A DNA stretch of 64,000 nt from JALOOB01 sp964387985 (GTDB lineage Bacteria > Chloroflexota > Anaerolineae > CG2-30-64-16), in assembly GCA_964387985.1 (NCBI GenBank), contig CAYLZG010000002.1, positions 1 through 64,000 on the forward strand, given 5' to 3'. The first letter of the stretch is position 1; each line of letters opens with the position of its first letter. Position numbers and translations under genes: made by a program. The notes under the pieces were generated by a model, which was given only the letters and a program-made list of their open reading frames with translations, had not been told where the DNA came from and did not search any database. Below, piece after piece: positions 51,863 through 59,573 of this stretch.

Positions 51863-52659
51863 GTGGCCTCCAATGTCTTCACAAACTGTTCGGGTGTCAG
51901 CGGCGTCCCCGGCAGCCCAAGCGCTCGGGACAGGCGCACAAGCTGTGGGGGCTCAACCTCCGCAGCTGCCAGCACCTCCGCACGCGCCAGCACATCTGCC
52001 GCGTCGCCATCCGCCTGCACCTGGCCTTTTGACATGACGATTACGCGCTCGAAATGCTCGGCAGCAAAGTCGATATCATGGGTGATGGTCACGACCGTCC
52101 GGCGTTTGTTCCTAAGCTGCTCGACGATGTCGCCGATGCGCGCCAGTCCGCGTGCATCCTGGCCGGTCGTCGGCTCGTCCAGCACGATGACCGGTGTATG
52201 CATGGCAAGGACTGCAGCCAGCGCGAGCAGCTTGCGCTGTGAAAGGTGCAGGTCGTACGGGTGCTTATCCAGCTCATTGTCAAGCCCGACCGCGGCCAGA
52301 GCCTTTTGTGCGGCTTCCCGGGCCTCTGAGTCGTTTCGCCCCAGGTTCTTCGGTCCGAAACTGGCCTCTTTTATCACCGAGCGCTCGAAAAGCTGGTCGT
52401 CAGGGTTCTGGAAGACATAGCCCACGCGCGAGGCCAGCTTCGCGACCGATGCCGCGACGGTGTCCCATTCGCCCACGTGCACGCTGCCCCCTGTCGGACG
52501 CAACAACCCGTTGAAATGCTTGACGAGGGTCGTCTTTCCCGCCCCATTCTCGCCGACGATGGCAACCGATTCGCCCGAAACCAGGGTCAGTGAGACGCCC
52601 CGCAGCGCCTGAACGCCCGAAGGATAGGTGAAAGTGAGGTCCGTGATCGTGATGTTCAT
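51841..52659 (-). CDS. ECF transporter ATPase, second subunit (EcfA2-like)
   Basis: 272 residues: Walker A GENGAGKTT, QNPDDQLFERSVIKEASFGP, Walker B VIVLDEPTTGQD and switch His in THDIDF. The signature loop reads HLSQRKLLALAA instead of LSGGQ, a degenerate form. ECF ATPase pairs often have one imperfect partner. It overlaps its partner by ATGA (52656-52659). Confidence 0.88.
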   Translation of the reverse strand: MNITITDLTFTYPSGVQALRGVSLTLVSGESVAIVGENGAGKTTLVKHFNGLLRPTGGSVHVGEWDTVAASVAKLASRVGYVFQNPDDQLFERSVIKEASFGPKNLGRNDSEAREAAQKALAAVGLDNELDKHPYDLHLSQRKLLALAAVLAMHTPVIVLDEPTTGQDARGLARIGDIVEQLRNKRRTVVTITHDIDFAAEHFERVIVMSKGQVQADGDAADVLARAEVLAAAEVEPPQLVRLSRALGLPGTPLTPEQFVKTLEATCLHPSS

Positions 52660-53492
52660 GGCGAGAAGAACTTCACTGCTTCGTCGAGTGTGACGGGCAA
52701 TGGCCGGTCCGCAGGAACACAGCCCTGCGTGACGGCCAGGCGGGCGGCCTGTGTGTAGCGTGTGGGTGCGAGCCCGTATGTCGGCAAAGACGGGTCGGCC
52801 AGGACATCGTGTGGATGGCCGTCGTGAACGATGCGCCCGCCATCAAGAAGGATGATGCGGTCCGCATGGACTGCAATCCACTCGAGCTTGTGCTCGGCCA
52901 GGACGACCGTTGTTCCGGTTTTGGTTAGCGCGTCCAGGGTCTCGAATACCTCGCGGGTGCCGACCGGGTCAAGCTGCGAAGTGGGTTCGTCGAGCACTAG
53001 CAACTTGGGCTGCATTACCATGACTGAAGCGATGGCCAGCCGCTGTTGTTGGCCGCCGGAGAGCGCATAGGGCGAGCGCTCGGCCAGCTCTTCCAGACCC
53101 GTGAGGCGCAGGACTTCTTCGATGCGTGGGAGCATCTCTTCCCGCGGAATGCCGAGGTTCTCCAGCCCGAAGGCCAGCTCTTCCCTCACGGTGAACCGCG
53201 CGCCGGTGATCTGGTTGAAAGGGTTCGCAAATACCAGGCCGATTTCACCCGCCAGATCGGCCAGCGGCGTCTGGACCAGGTTGCGCTCCCCGACGTGGAT
53301 GGTCCCGACTACGGTCCCTTTGTAGAAGTCGGGGACGAAGCCTGAGAGGGAATAGCAGAGAGTCGATTTGCCCGCGCCGTTCGCACCGATCACGGCGAGG
53401 AACTGGCCCGCGGGAACGTCGAGATCGATGTCCTGGAGCGATGGCGCAGTGGCGGCCGGGTAGGTGTAGGTGAACCCCCTGACGGCAATCAT
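52656..53492 (-). CDS. ECF transporter ATPase, first subunit (EcfA1-like)
   Basis: 278 residues: Walker A GANGAGKST, Q-loop ANPFNQITGARFTV, intact signature LSGGQQQRLAIA, Walker B LLVLDEPTSQLD and switch His in LAEHKLEW. Forms the ATPase pair with the gene at 51841. ATGA overlap with ecfT upstream (53489-53492). Confidence 0.9.
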   Translation of the reverse strand: MIAVRGFTYTYPAATAPSLQDIDLDVPAGQFLAVIGANGAGKSTLCYSLSGFVPDFYKGTVVGTIHVGERNLVQTPLADLAGEIGLVFANPFNQITGARFTVREELAFGLENLGIPREEMLPRIEEVLRLTGLEELAERSPYALSGGQQQRLAIASVMVMQPKLLVLDEPTSQLDPVGTREVFETLDALTKTGTTVVLAEHKLEWIAVHADRIILLDGGRIVHDGHPHDVLADPSLPTYGLAPTRYTQAARLAVTQGCVPADRPLPVTLDEAVKFFSP

Positions 53493-54274
53493 GAGGCACG
53501 TCTCAGCCAGATGCCAGCGGCCACCGCGGCGGCCATCCCGATCAGCAAGGCAGCTCGCGCAGCTTTCTGGGCTGCGGAATCGGGCAGCACGAGCAGGCTG
53601 GTCTTCTTGCCCTCACGTGAGAAGGCACGCGCCTCCAGTGACATGGCGCGCTCCTCGATGTCGATGATGCTGCCCAGCACGAGTGGCACGACCAACGGCA
53701 GGAGTGCGCGCACTCGCCTGCCGACCCCGCCCTCTGTCTCCAGGCCGCGCGCGCGCTGCGCATCGAGGATGGTGTTAGCCTTGGCCTGGAAGCGCGGTGC
53801 GATCTGGATGGTAGCCAGCACGATGTAGGTGAGGGCTTTGGGCGCGCCGCGTTGGTCCAGTGCGATCATCAAGGTGTCGGGCCGGACGGTGAGCGAAAGG
53901 AGGAGGAAGGCGCCGATGACCGCCAGGATCCGCCCCGTGCTCTGGGCCGCGAAAAGCAGGCCCTCGCTCTTGAGCGACAGAGGGCCCAGGTGGGCTATCG
54001 GCGTGCCTCCTGTCCAGAACAAGCCCTGGATGAGAAACACCGAAATGGCAAACGGCAGCGCGATCTTGAGCGCGCTGGACAGCAGGTTGGGCAGCACCTG
54101 GCCCCAGGCCGCCAGGGGCAGTATCACGAACAGAAAGACCAGGTACGGTCCCCACGGACCGGGCAAGGCCAACCCTGCCACGAGGCAGAAGCCAACCACC
54201 GCCAGCATCGTCAACGGATGCAGGCGGTGCAGGCTGCTCGGCCTCGGGGCGTACAGACTGAATGCGTTCGCCAT
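53489..54274 (-). CDS. ECF transporter transmembrane scaffold EcfT
   Basis: 261 residues with about five to six membrane segments. Coupling-helix motifs are visible: LDAQRARGLETEGG (Ala-Arg-Gly) and AMSLEARAFSREGKKTS. EcfT joins the two ATPases to the substrate-binding S component. It starts after a 69-bp gap containing a hairpin (54304-54338). Confidence 0.9.
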   Translation of the reverse strand: MANAFSLYAPRPSSLHRLHPLTMLAVVGFCLVAGLALPGPWGPYLVFLFVILPLAAWGQVLPNLLSSALKIALPFAISVFLIQGLFWTGGTPIAHLGPLSLKSEGLLFAAQSTGRILAVIGAFLLLSLTVRPDTLMIALDQRGAPKALTYIVLATIQIAPRFQAKANTILDAQRARGLETEGGVGRRVRALLPLVVPLVLGSIIDIEERAMSLEARAFSREGKKTSLLVLPDSAAQKAARAALLIGMAAAVAAGIWLRRAS

Positions 54275-54303
54275 TAGTGGGTTCTTGCCACAGGAAGCAC
54301 ATG

Positions 54304-54338
54304 GATCACCGGAGACCGCCCTGTGCGGTTCGGTGATC
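54304..54338 (-). other. intercistronic hairpin between S component and EcfT genes
   Basis: GATCACCG (54304-54311) pairs with CGGTGATC (54331-54338), and inside it ACCGC (54315-54319) with GCGGT (54325-54329). No U-tract follows. It may protect the S-component message or lower downstream expression. Confidence 0.55.
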
Positions 54339-54343
54339 TGCGG

Positions 54344-54925
54344 CTACTTGGGCAGGTGCTCAGCGTTCGGGAAGCGCACCCTCAGCCGCAACGGGAGCGC
54401 AAGCACGATCAGGAACACGACCAGGAAGGTCGCCAGCTTATCTAGCGGGTCCGAGACGATGCCCTGCCCGAAGGTGGCCTGCATGATTCCTGCCCCCGAT
54501 GCGCGTAATGCGGCAACGATCAGATCCGTGCCGGCGCCGGTCACGCCACCGAATACGATGGCCGAGGTAGGGGCCGAGAGGATGGCCGCCACAACCCCAG
54601 TGATCAGTCCGCCGAGCGCCCACATCCAGATGCGTCGCGCCCAGCCGATGCGGGTGAAAATGCCGGCCAGCAGGCCGATCACGGCCGCCACATAGAAGAA
54701 GGGTGTGTAGGTGGGATTCAGACCTGACAGTCCCCAGATCAAGTTGGTCAGGGCGCCGGTGATCAAGCCAGCCAGCGGGCCGGCGAGCATGCCGACCAGC
54801 ACGGTGCCGATGGAGTCGAGGTAGATGGGGATCTTGAGCAGGACGATGATCTGTCCGATGGCGATGTTGATGGCGATTGCGACCGGGATGAGTGCAAGGG
54901 TGAGGGTGTTGAAGCTTCGCTTCAT
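54344..54925 (-). CDS. ECF transporter S component, substrate unknown
   Basis: 193 residues with about five to six membrane helices: IYLDSIGTVLVGMLAGPLAGLITGALTNLIWGL and a second loop FGGVTGAGTDLIVAALRASG. The plan fits an S component, and it heads a unit with EcfT, two ATPases and a PfkB kinase, so it is an ECF importer (group I, dedicated). The kinase suggests a nucleoside, sugar or vitamin precursor with a free hydroxyl. The ATG has GGAGG upstream; a promoter lies at 54972-55001. Confidence 0.85.
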   Translation of the reverse strand: MKRSFNTLTLALIPVAIAINIAIGQIIVLLKIPIYLDSIGTVLVGMLAGPLAGLITGALTNLIWGLSGLNPTYTPFFYVAAVIGLLAGIFTRIGWARRIWMWALGGLITGVVAAILSAPTSAIVFGGVTGAGTDLIVAALRASGAGIMQATFGQGIVSDPLDKLATFLVVFLIVLALPLRLRVRFPNAEHLPK

Positions 54926-54971
54926 CTGCAGTTCCTCCTGTTGGGTGTGCCAACTACCATTTAGTATCTAC

Positions 54972-55001
54972 ATTGTATGGCAAACATGCGCGGCTGTCCA
55001 A
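54972..55001 (-). promoter_or_regulatory. candidate promoter of the ECF operon
   Basis: Minus strand: TTGGAC (54996-55001), 18-bp spacer, TACAAT (54972-54977). It gives a leader of about 40 nt, too short for a riboswitch. Confidence 0.5.
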
Positions 55002-55020
55002 TGAGCGCGGTGGATGGCGA

Positions 55021-55049
55021 TTGCACGGCCGCGGCAGTTGTGCGATAAT
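55021..55049 (+). promoter_or_regulatory. candidate promoter of nadC-nadA
   Basis: TTGCAC (55021-55026), 17-bp spacer, GATAAT (55044-55049). Transcription from about 55056 rules out the upstream frame start at 54973 and supports the TTG start at 55096. Confidence 0.55.
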
Positions 55050-55095
55050 TGTCCCATCTGGCGTGGCTGAGAGCAACTGGGGAGGAGATGGCATT

Positions 55096-55971
55096 TTGAA
55101 GCGTCAAGGTGAGACTTGGGATTACGAGCAAGGCGTGCCCGACCAGGCAGAGATCGATCGCATCATCCGTGCAGCTCTCGCGGAAGACATCGGTGACGGC
55201 GACGTCACAACGGACAACACCATTCCGGAGGACAGCCGGCTCGCCGGGCGCTTTCTGGCTAAGGAGGGCGGCGTAGTTGCCGGCATGGAGGTGGCGCGGC
55301 GCACGTTCGAGTTGCTGGATGGGCGCACCAGGTTCGACGTCCTCATCGGTGACGGTCACCGCGCCAGGCGCAGGCAGGTCCTCGCGACGGTGATGGGCCC
55401 AGGCCGCGCAATCCTCTCGGGCGAGCGCGTCGCACTCAACTTTCTGCAACGCATGTCGGGCATCGCAACAGCCGCACGCCGCTACACAGCTGCGGTCGCC
55501 GGCACCCAAGCAGTCATCCTGGACACCCGGAAGACGGTTCCCGGGCTGCGTCTCTTCGATAAGTGGGCCGTGCGGCTGGGGGGTGCGGCCAATCATCGCA
55601 CCGGCCTCTACGATATGGCGCTCATCAAGGATAACCACATCGCCGCGGTCGGGTCCATCACGGAGGCGGTGTGCCGCGTGCGAGAGGGCGATTCCCGGGG
55701 CCGGCCCATCGAGGTCGAGGTGACGAACCTTGAACAGCTGGCTGAGGCGCTTGAGCTTCCCATCGACCGCATCCTGCTGGACAACATGGCCCTCTCGATG
55801 ATGGCCGAGGCCGTACGCCTGGCCGGCGGCCGCATCCCGCTGGAGGCATCCGGCGGCGTCACGTTGAAGACGGTGCGCTCAATCGCTGAGACAGGCGTGG
55901 ACTACATCTCCGTTGGTGCTCTGACTCACTCGGTCAATGCGCTCGACATAAGTTTGGATATTATGGATTGA
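55096..55971 (+). CDS. nadC: nicotinate-nucleotide pyrophosphorylase (quinolinate phosphoribosyltransferase)
   Basis: About 291 residues. The family blocks LAEDIGDGDVTT, GERVALNFLQRMSGIAT, LDTRKTVPGLR, DKWAVRLGGAANHRTGLYDMALIKDNH and EVEVTN are all present, with Arg and Lys residues for quinolinate and PRPP binding. It makes nicotinate mononucleotide from quinolinate. TTG 55096 is chosen: GGAGGAG lies 8 nt upstream and the promoter fits. nadA follows after 20 bp. Confidence 0.95.
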   Translation: MKRQGETWDYEQGVPDQAEIDRIIRAALAEDIGDGDVTTDNTIPEDSRLAGRFLAKEGGVVAGMEVARRTFELLDGRTRFDVLIGDGHRARRRQVLATVMGPGRAILSGERVALNFLQRMSGIATAARRYTAAVAGTQAVILDTRKTVPGLRLFDKWAVRLGGAANHRTGLYDMALIKDNHIAAVGSITEAVCRVREGDSRGRPIEVEVTNLEQLAEALELPIDRILLDNMALSMMAEAVRLAGGRIPLEASGGVTLKTVRSIAETGVDYISVGALTHSVNALDISLDIMD

Positions 55972-55991
55972 AGGTTTCCTCCGGAGGGGAT

Positions 55992-57065
55992 ATGACAACG
56001 TTACAGTCGATCGATCGGACGTGGATGTCCGTGGATGATATCTACGATGAGCTGAAGGCGCGCATCGGCGAGTACACGCCAGAGTTCGAGTTGCGCATCA
56101 AGGCCGAGCTGGCTTTCGAAATCAATCAGCTAAAATTGGAGCGCAACGCAGTGATCCTGGGCCATAACTATATGGAGCCAGCCCTGTTCCACTCCGTGCC
56201 CGATTTCGTGGGCGATTCGCTCGATCTCTCGCGCAAGGCGGCACAGACCGAAAAGGATGTGATCGTCTTCTGTGGCGTGCGCTTCATGGCCGAGACTGCC
56301 AAGATCCTCAATCCTACCAAGACGGTTCTTATCCCCTCTCTTGAAGCCGGTTGTTCGCTTGCGGCGAGCATCACGGCAGATGATGTGCGCAGCCTGAAAG
56401 CGCGCTTCCCGGGTATCCCGGTGGTGACCTATGTGAACACCTACGCCGATGTCAAGGCCGAGAGCGACGTATGCTGCACCTCCGGCAACGCGGTTGCGGT
56501 CGCGAAGGCTTTGGGCGCCGACTCTTTCATCTTCCTGCCGGACGAGTACCTGGCCCGGAATGTGGCGCGCGAGTCCGGCAAGCGCATCATCATCCCTCGC
56601 AAGCTGCCCGACGGGACCCTGGAAGTCGAGACGACCGAGCCATACGACATGGTTGGGTGGGGTGGACGGTGCGAAGTGCACGAGCAGTTCTCCGTGCGCG
56701 ACATCGAAGCCGTACGCGCTCAGTTCCCCGATGTGGTGATCCTTTCGCACCCCGAGTGCAGCCCGGAGGTCGTGGCTGCATCGGACTTCTCCGGCAGCAC
56801 GAATGCCATGATTCGCTACGTCGAGCAGACGACGGCGCCCCGCTACCTGCTTCTGACCGAGTGTTCGATGGGTGAGAATGTGGCCGCAGCGAATCCGGAC
56901 AAGGAGATGCTGCGGCTCTGCAGCATACGCTGCCCGCACATGAACCAGATCACGCTGGAGATGACGCGCGACGCGCTCAAGCACATGCAGTACGTGACCG
57001 AGGTTCCGGAGGAGATCCGCGTCCGCGCCTATCGCGCGGTGCGCCGCATGCTGGACATCGGATAG
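55992..57065 (+). CDS. nadA: quinolinate synthase A
   Basis: 357 residues with the [4Fe-4S] Cys residues at LEAGCSL (Cys121), SHPECSPEV and SIRCPHM. LGHNYMEPALFHSVPDFVGDSL is the N-terminal substrate block. It condenses iminoaspartate with dihydroxyacetone phosphate to quinolinate for NAD synthesis. The ATG at 55992 follows GGAGGGG. No nadB is in the window, so iminoaspartate must come from an enzyme encoded elsewhere. Confidence 0.95.
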   Translation: MTTLQSIDRTWMSVDDIYDELKARIGEYTPEFELRIKAELAFEINQLKLERNAVILGHNYMEPALFHSVPDFVGDSLDLSRKAAQTEKDVIVFCGVRFMAETAKILNPTKTVLIPSLEAGCSLAASITADDVRSLKARFPGIPVVTYVNTYADVKAESDVCCTSGNAVAVAKALGADSFIFLPDEYLARNVARESGKRIIIPRKLPDGTLEVETTEPYDMVGWGGRCEVHEQFSVRDIEAVRAQFPDVVILSHPECSPEVVAASDFSGSTNAMIRYVEQTTAPRYLLLTECSMGENVAAANPDKEMLRLCSIRCPHMNQITLEMTRDALKHMQYVTEVPEEIRVRAYRAVRRMLDIG

Positions 57066-57094
57066 CGAACGATAGCTAAAGGGATCGAGGGGCG

Positions 57095-57957
57095 TCACGA
57101 AGCGCTTTGCGCGCGGTTGCGCAACGTAGTGCGCACGGCAAACAGTAAGCCAAAAGACAGGGCCAGCAGGATCACGGCCAGCGTCAGGGCCTGGTCCATG
57201 TCCATTTCGAACCCCATGTAGACCGCCAGGGGCATGGTCTGGGTCCGGCCAGGCAGGTTACCGGCGAAGATGATCGTCGCACCGAATTCGCCCAGGGCGC
57301 GTGCCCAGCACAATGTCGCGCCCCCGATGATGCTCTGCCACGTCAAGGGCAACATCACATGGCGAAAAGTCTCCCATGTTGACGCGCCATCAAGTGCAGC
57401 CGCCTGCTCCAACTCGCGACTGACCCCACTCAGTCCCACAGCAGCGGTCTTAACGTAGTAAGNNNNNNNNNNGCTTGTGCCATCACCACAGCAAGGGTCG
57501 TGAACGGGATATGGATGCCCAGTGGTTCCCACAGTCCGCCCAGCAGCCCGCGCCGTCCGAATGCCATCAGCAGGGCCAGTCCCGCCACCGCGGGCGGGAG
57601 CACCGTTGGGAGATCGATCAGCACTTCGATCAGAGAGACTCGGGGAGGACGCCGACGGCCCAGGAGATACGCCAGAGGTGTTCCGAAGGCCAGGACCGCC
57701 AGCATCGTGACGGTGCTCGTGCCCAGGCTGAGCAGGATCGCCTGGCGCGTCGTCTCCTGTCTTGTTGCTTCCAACAGAGATACGGGTGGCGTCTTTGCGA
57801 CCAGTGCAATGAGCGGAACCAGGATCAGGACCAGCAATGGACCGCTCAGGACCAACAGCGGCCAGGTAGGCTGAGTTTGCTGTTCGTGATTTGTTTTTGG
57901 TCTGGGCCAGGCAAGTGAAGCCACAGCGGGCATCCCCTCAACATCGATCCGGCGCAA
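57095..57957 (-). CDS. modB: molybdate ABC transporter permease ModB, interrupted by an assembly gap
   Basis: Two pieces of one ModB. The N-terminal piece (57473-57957) has membrane helices and LIDLPTVLPPAVAGLALLMAFG, typical of ModB/CysT permeases. The C-terminal piece (57095-57462) has the EAA loop RELEQAAALDGASTWETFRHVMLPL and GEFGATIIFAGNLPGRTQTMPLAVY. The pieces are in different frames across the 10 N; a true gap of 3n+2 bases would rejoin them, so this is an assembly effect, not a pseudogene. The start is TTG 57957, with AGGAAC upstream, 11 bp after padR. No modC follows. Confidence 0.88.
57463..57472. other. 10-N assembly gap inside modB
   Basis: Ten N bases. Family comparison predicts about six residues (TFVAAP-like) between the flanking ends, that is about 14 missing bases, so the number of N is not the true length. 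Confidence 0.95.
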
Positions 57958-57968
57958 CCGGAGTGTTC

Positions 57969-58523
57969 CTATGAACCCGGCAATTGTCCGGCTGGTGAAG
58001 TTCGAGCCGAGGCCATGCGATGCAAATCATCGAGTGCGACGAGCATCGCTTCGACCTGGGAGGCACGAAAACGATGGACCAGTCCCACCACCTCATCATC
58101 ATGCGTGCGCCCTCGATCGCGAGCCAGCCACTCTGCCAGGAGCTTTCTCTGTGCCTCGATCACTTGCACTGCCAGTTGCGGGTCGCTACGCAGGGCCAGG
58201 TAGATGCGGGCCAAGAGTGCAGTCCGCACGTTGCGCGGAAATCGTTCCGGTGTGACGAGCCAGCCTTCCATCGCTGCACGTCCGGCGGGTGTGGGGGCAT
58301 AGATCACGCGGCGTGGCCCTGCACCGCGCTCTTCAGCCAGCTCCTCGACGAATTCCAGCTTCAGCAGTTTGCGCAGCAGGAAATAAACCTCGCTGGTCTC
58401 GATCCTCCAGATGGCGCGCAGCGCCTCATCCGACTTCAGAACTTGGGCCAGTTCATATCCGTGCATCGGCCGCTCACAGAGCAGCGCCAGCACGACGTTC
58501 TCTGCAGGCCAGTCAGCGTGCAT
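57969..58523 (-). CDS. PadR-family transcriptional regulator
   Basis: 184 residues. The N-terminal PadR winged helix reads VVLALLCERPMHGYELAQVL, then ETSEVYFLLRKLLKLEFVEEL and RRVIYAPTPAGRAAMEGWL, followed by a helical C-terminal part for dimerisation (about 95-184). PadR proteins repress nearby genes and are released by ligands or modified by stress. It is co-transcribed with modB and divergent from modA. Its own promoter and that of modA each carry the same 19-bp palindrome, so it is the likely repressor of both. Possible ligand: molybdate; unproven. Confidence 0.9.
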   Translation of the reverse strand: MHADWPAENVVLALLCERPMHGYELAQVLKSDEALRAIWRIETSEVYFLLRKLLKLEFVEELAEERGAGPRRVIYAPTPAGRAAMEGWLVTPERFPRNVRTALLARIYLALRSDPQLAVQVIEAQRKLLAEWLARDRGRTHDDEVVGLVHRFRASQVEAMLVALDDLHRMASARTSPAGQLPGS

Positions 58524-58549
58524 GTGAATCTCCGTTGTCTGTGAGCATC

Positions 58550-58568
58550 CTATTTATAGTGTAAATAG
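58550..58568 (-). promoter_or_regulatory. 19-bp palindromic operator at the padR-modB promoter
   Basis: Perfect 7-bp arms CTATTTA (58550-58556) and TAAATAG (58562-58568) with a 5-bp centre. It lies at about +6 to +24 of the padR promoter. It matches the operator at 58665-58683 at 16 of 19 positions. Confidence 0.7.
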
Positions 58569-58579
58569 CAGGCGTTCGC

Positions 58580-58608
58580 ATTCTACCGGTTGTGTGCGGC
58601 ACTGTCAA
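58580..58608 (-). promoter_or_regulatory. promoter of padR-modB
   Basis: Minus strand: consensus TTGACA (58603-58608), 17-bp spacer, TAGAAT (58580-58585). A near-perfect sigma-70 promoter; start of transcription about 58573. Confidence 0.75.
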
Positions 58609-58639
58609 TAATACGCTGGCGCGTATGGCCGAGGCCGAC

Positions 58640-58668
58640 TTGACGGGTACCGGCGTAAGTGATACTAT
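58640..58668 (+). promoter_or_regulatory. promoter of modA
   Basis: TTGACG (58640-58645), 17-bp spacer, TACTAT (58663-58668). The -10 is overlapped by the palindromic operator at 58665-58683. Confidence 0.75.
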
Positions 58669-58683
58669 TTACAATGTAAATAC
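58665..58683 (+). promoter_or_regulatory. 19-bp palindromic operator overlapping the modA -10
   Basis: Perfect 7-bp arms TATTTAC (58666-58672) and GTAAATA (58676-58682) with a 3-bp centre. It is the same site as at 58550-58568, consensus CTATTTAYARTGTAAATA. Binding here would block RNA polymerase at modA. Confidence 0.7.
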
Positions 58684-58706
58684 TCGGGTACAGAGGAGAC
58701 ATAACG

Positions 58707-59573
58707 ATGCATCCAGCCCTGCGTTCGCTCCACCTTTTTGTGCTTGCGCTCATTGTCTTCGCCTTCCTTGCAGCATGTGCCCCGGTTCCCAATCCATCAT
58801 CGCCTGTTGCCCCTCCCACAGAGCCTGCCGCACAACCAGCACAGCCGCCTGTGCCGCAGGAGCTGACCGTGTTCGCGGCGGCCTCCCTGACTGAGAGTTT
58901 TACGGAGATCGGGCAGCAATTTGAGGCCACTCATCCCGGGGTGACGATCACTATGAATTTCGCCGGTTCGCAGCAGTTGCGCGCTCAGTTGGAACAGGGC
59001 GCCCGCGCCGATGTCTTCGCCTCCGCCAACACCAAGGAGATGAACGCAGCTATCGCATCCTCTATCATCATCTCTGGGACGCAACGGACCTTTGCACGCA
59101 ACCGGCTGGTTGTGATTTACCCCAGGGACAATCCCGGAAAAGTGGAGACGTTGGCCGATCTCGCCAAACCAGGGCTCAAGCTTATCGTGGCTGACAAAGC
59201 AGTGCCGGTGGGACAATACACGCTGGGCATGTTGGATAAGATGGGAAAGAACCCGGCCTATGGCGCTGACTTCCCGAACAAGGTCTTGGAGAATGTGGTT
59301 TCGCGCGAGAATGATGTGAAGGCGGTCGTCGCTAAGGTGCGGCTCGATGAGGCGGATGCAGGCGTGGTCTACTCGACAGACGTGACGCCCGCTGCGGCAC
59401 AGGATGTGACCGCGTTGGTGATCCCGGATGAATTCAACCAGGTTGCAGTCTACCCCATTGCTCCGCTGGCCAACGCGCCCCAGCCTGATCTGGCGAAAGA
59501 GTTCATCGATTTCGTCCTATCCGATGCGGGTCAGAAGTTGTTGGGAAGCTATGGCTTTATCTTAGATCGGTGA
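58707..59573 (+). CDS. modA: molybdate ABC transporter substrate-binding lipoprotein ModA
   Basis: 288 residues: signal segment with lipobox LAAC (Cys24), a Pro-rich linker to about residue 50, and the ModA fold beginning ELTVFAAASLTESF. Oxyanion contacts are expected from AAASL, the NFAGS block and VYSTDV. It captures molybdate (or tungstate) for ModB. GAGGAG precedes the ATG. Its 3' end overlaps the converging ligase gene by 17 nt. Confidence 0.92.
   Translation: MHPALRSLHLFVLALIVFAFLAACAPVPNPSSPVAPPTEPAAQPAQPPVPQELTVFAAASLTESFTEIGQQFEATHPGVTITMNFAGSQQLRAQLEQGARADVFASANTKEMNAAIASSIIISGTQRTFARNRLVVIYPRDNPGKVETLADLAKPGLKLIVADKAVPVGQYTLGMLDKMGKNPAYGADFPNKVLENVVSRENDVKAVVAKVRLDEADAGVVYSTDVTPAAAQDVTALVIPDEFNQVAVYPIAPLANAPQPDLAKEFIDFVLSDAGQKLLGSYGFILDR

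Noticed and set aside
54973..55095. 41-residue N-terminal extension of nadC
   Set aside because: A promoter lies inside it (55021-55049) and NadC proteins do not carry it.
54926..55095. riboswitch upstream of the ECF S-component or nadC gene
   Set aside because: Predicted leaders are about 40 nt and show no extended paired structure.
55968..57098. 322-codon minus-strand frame opposite nadA
   Set aside because: nadA has all three cluster Cys and family blocks; the antisense frame has no domain.
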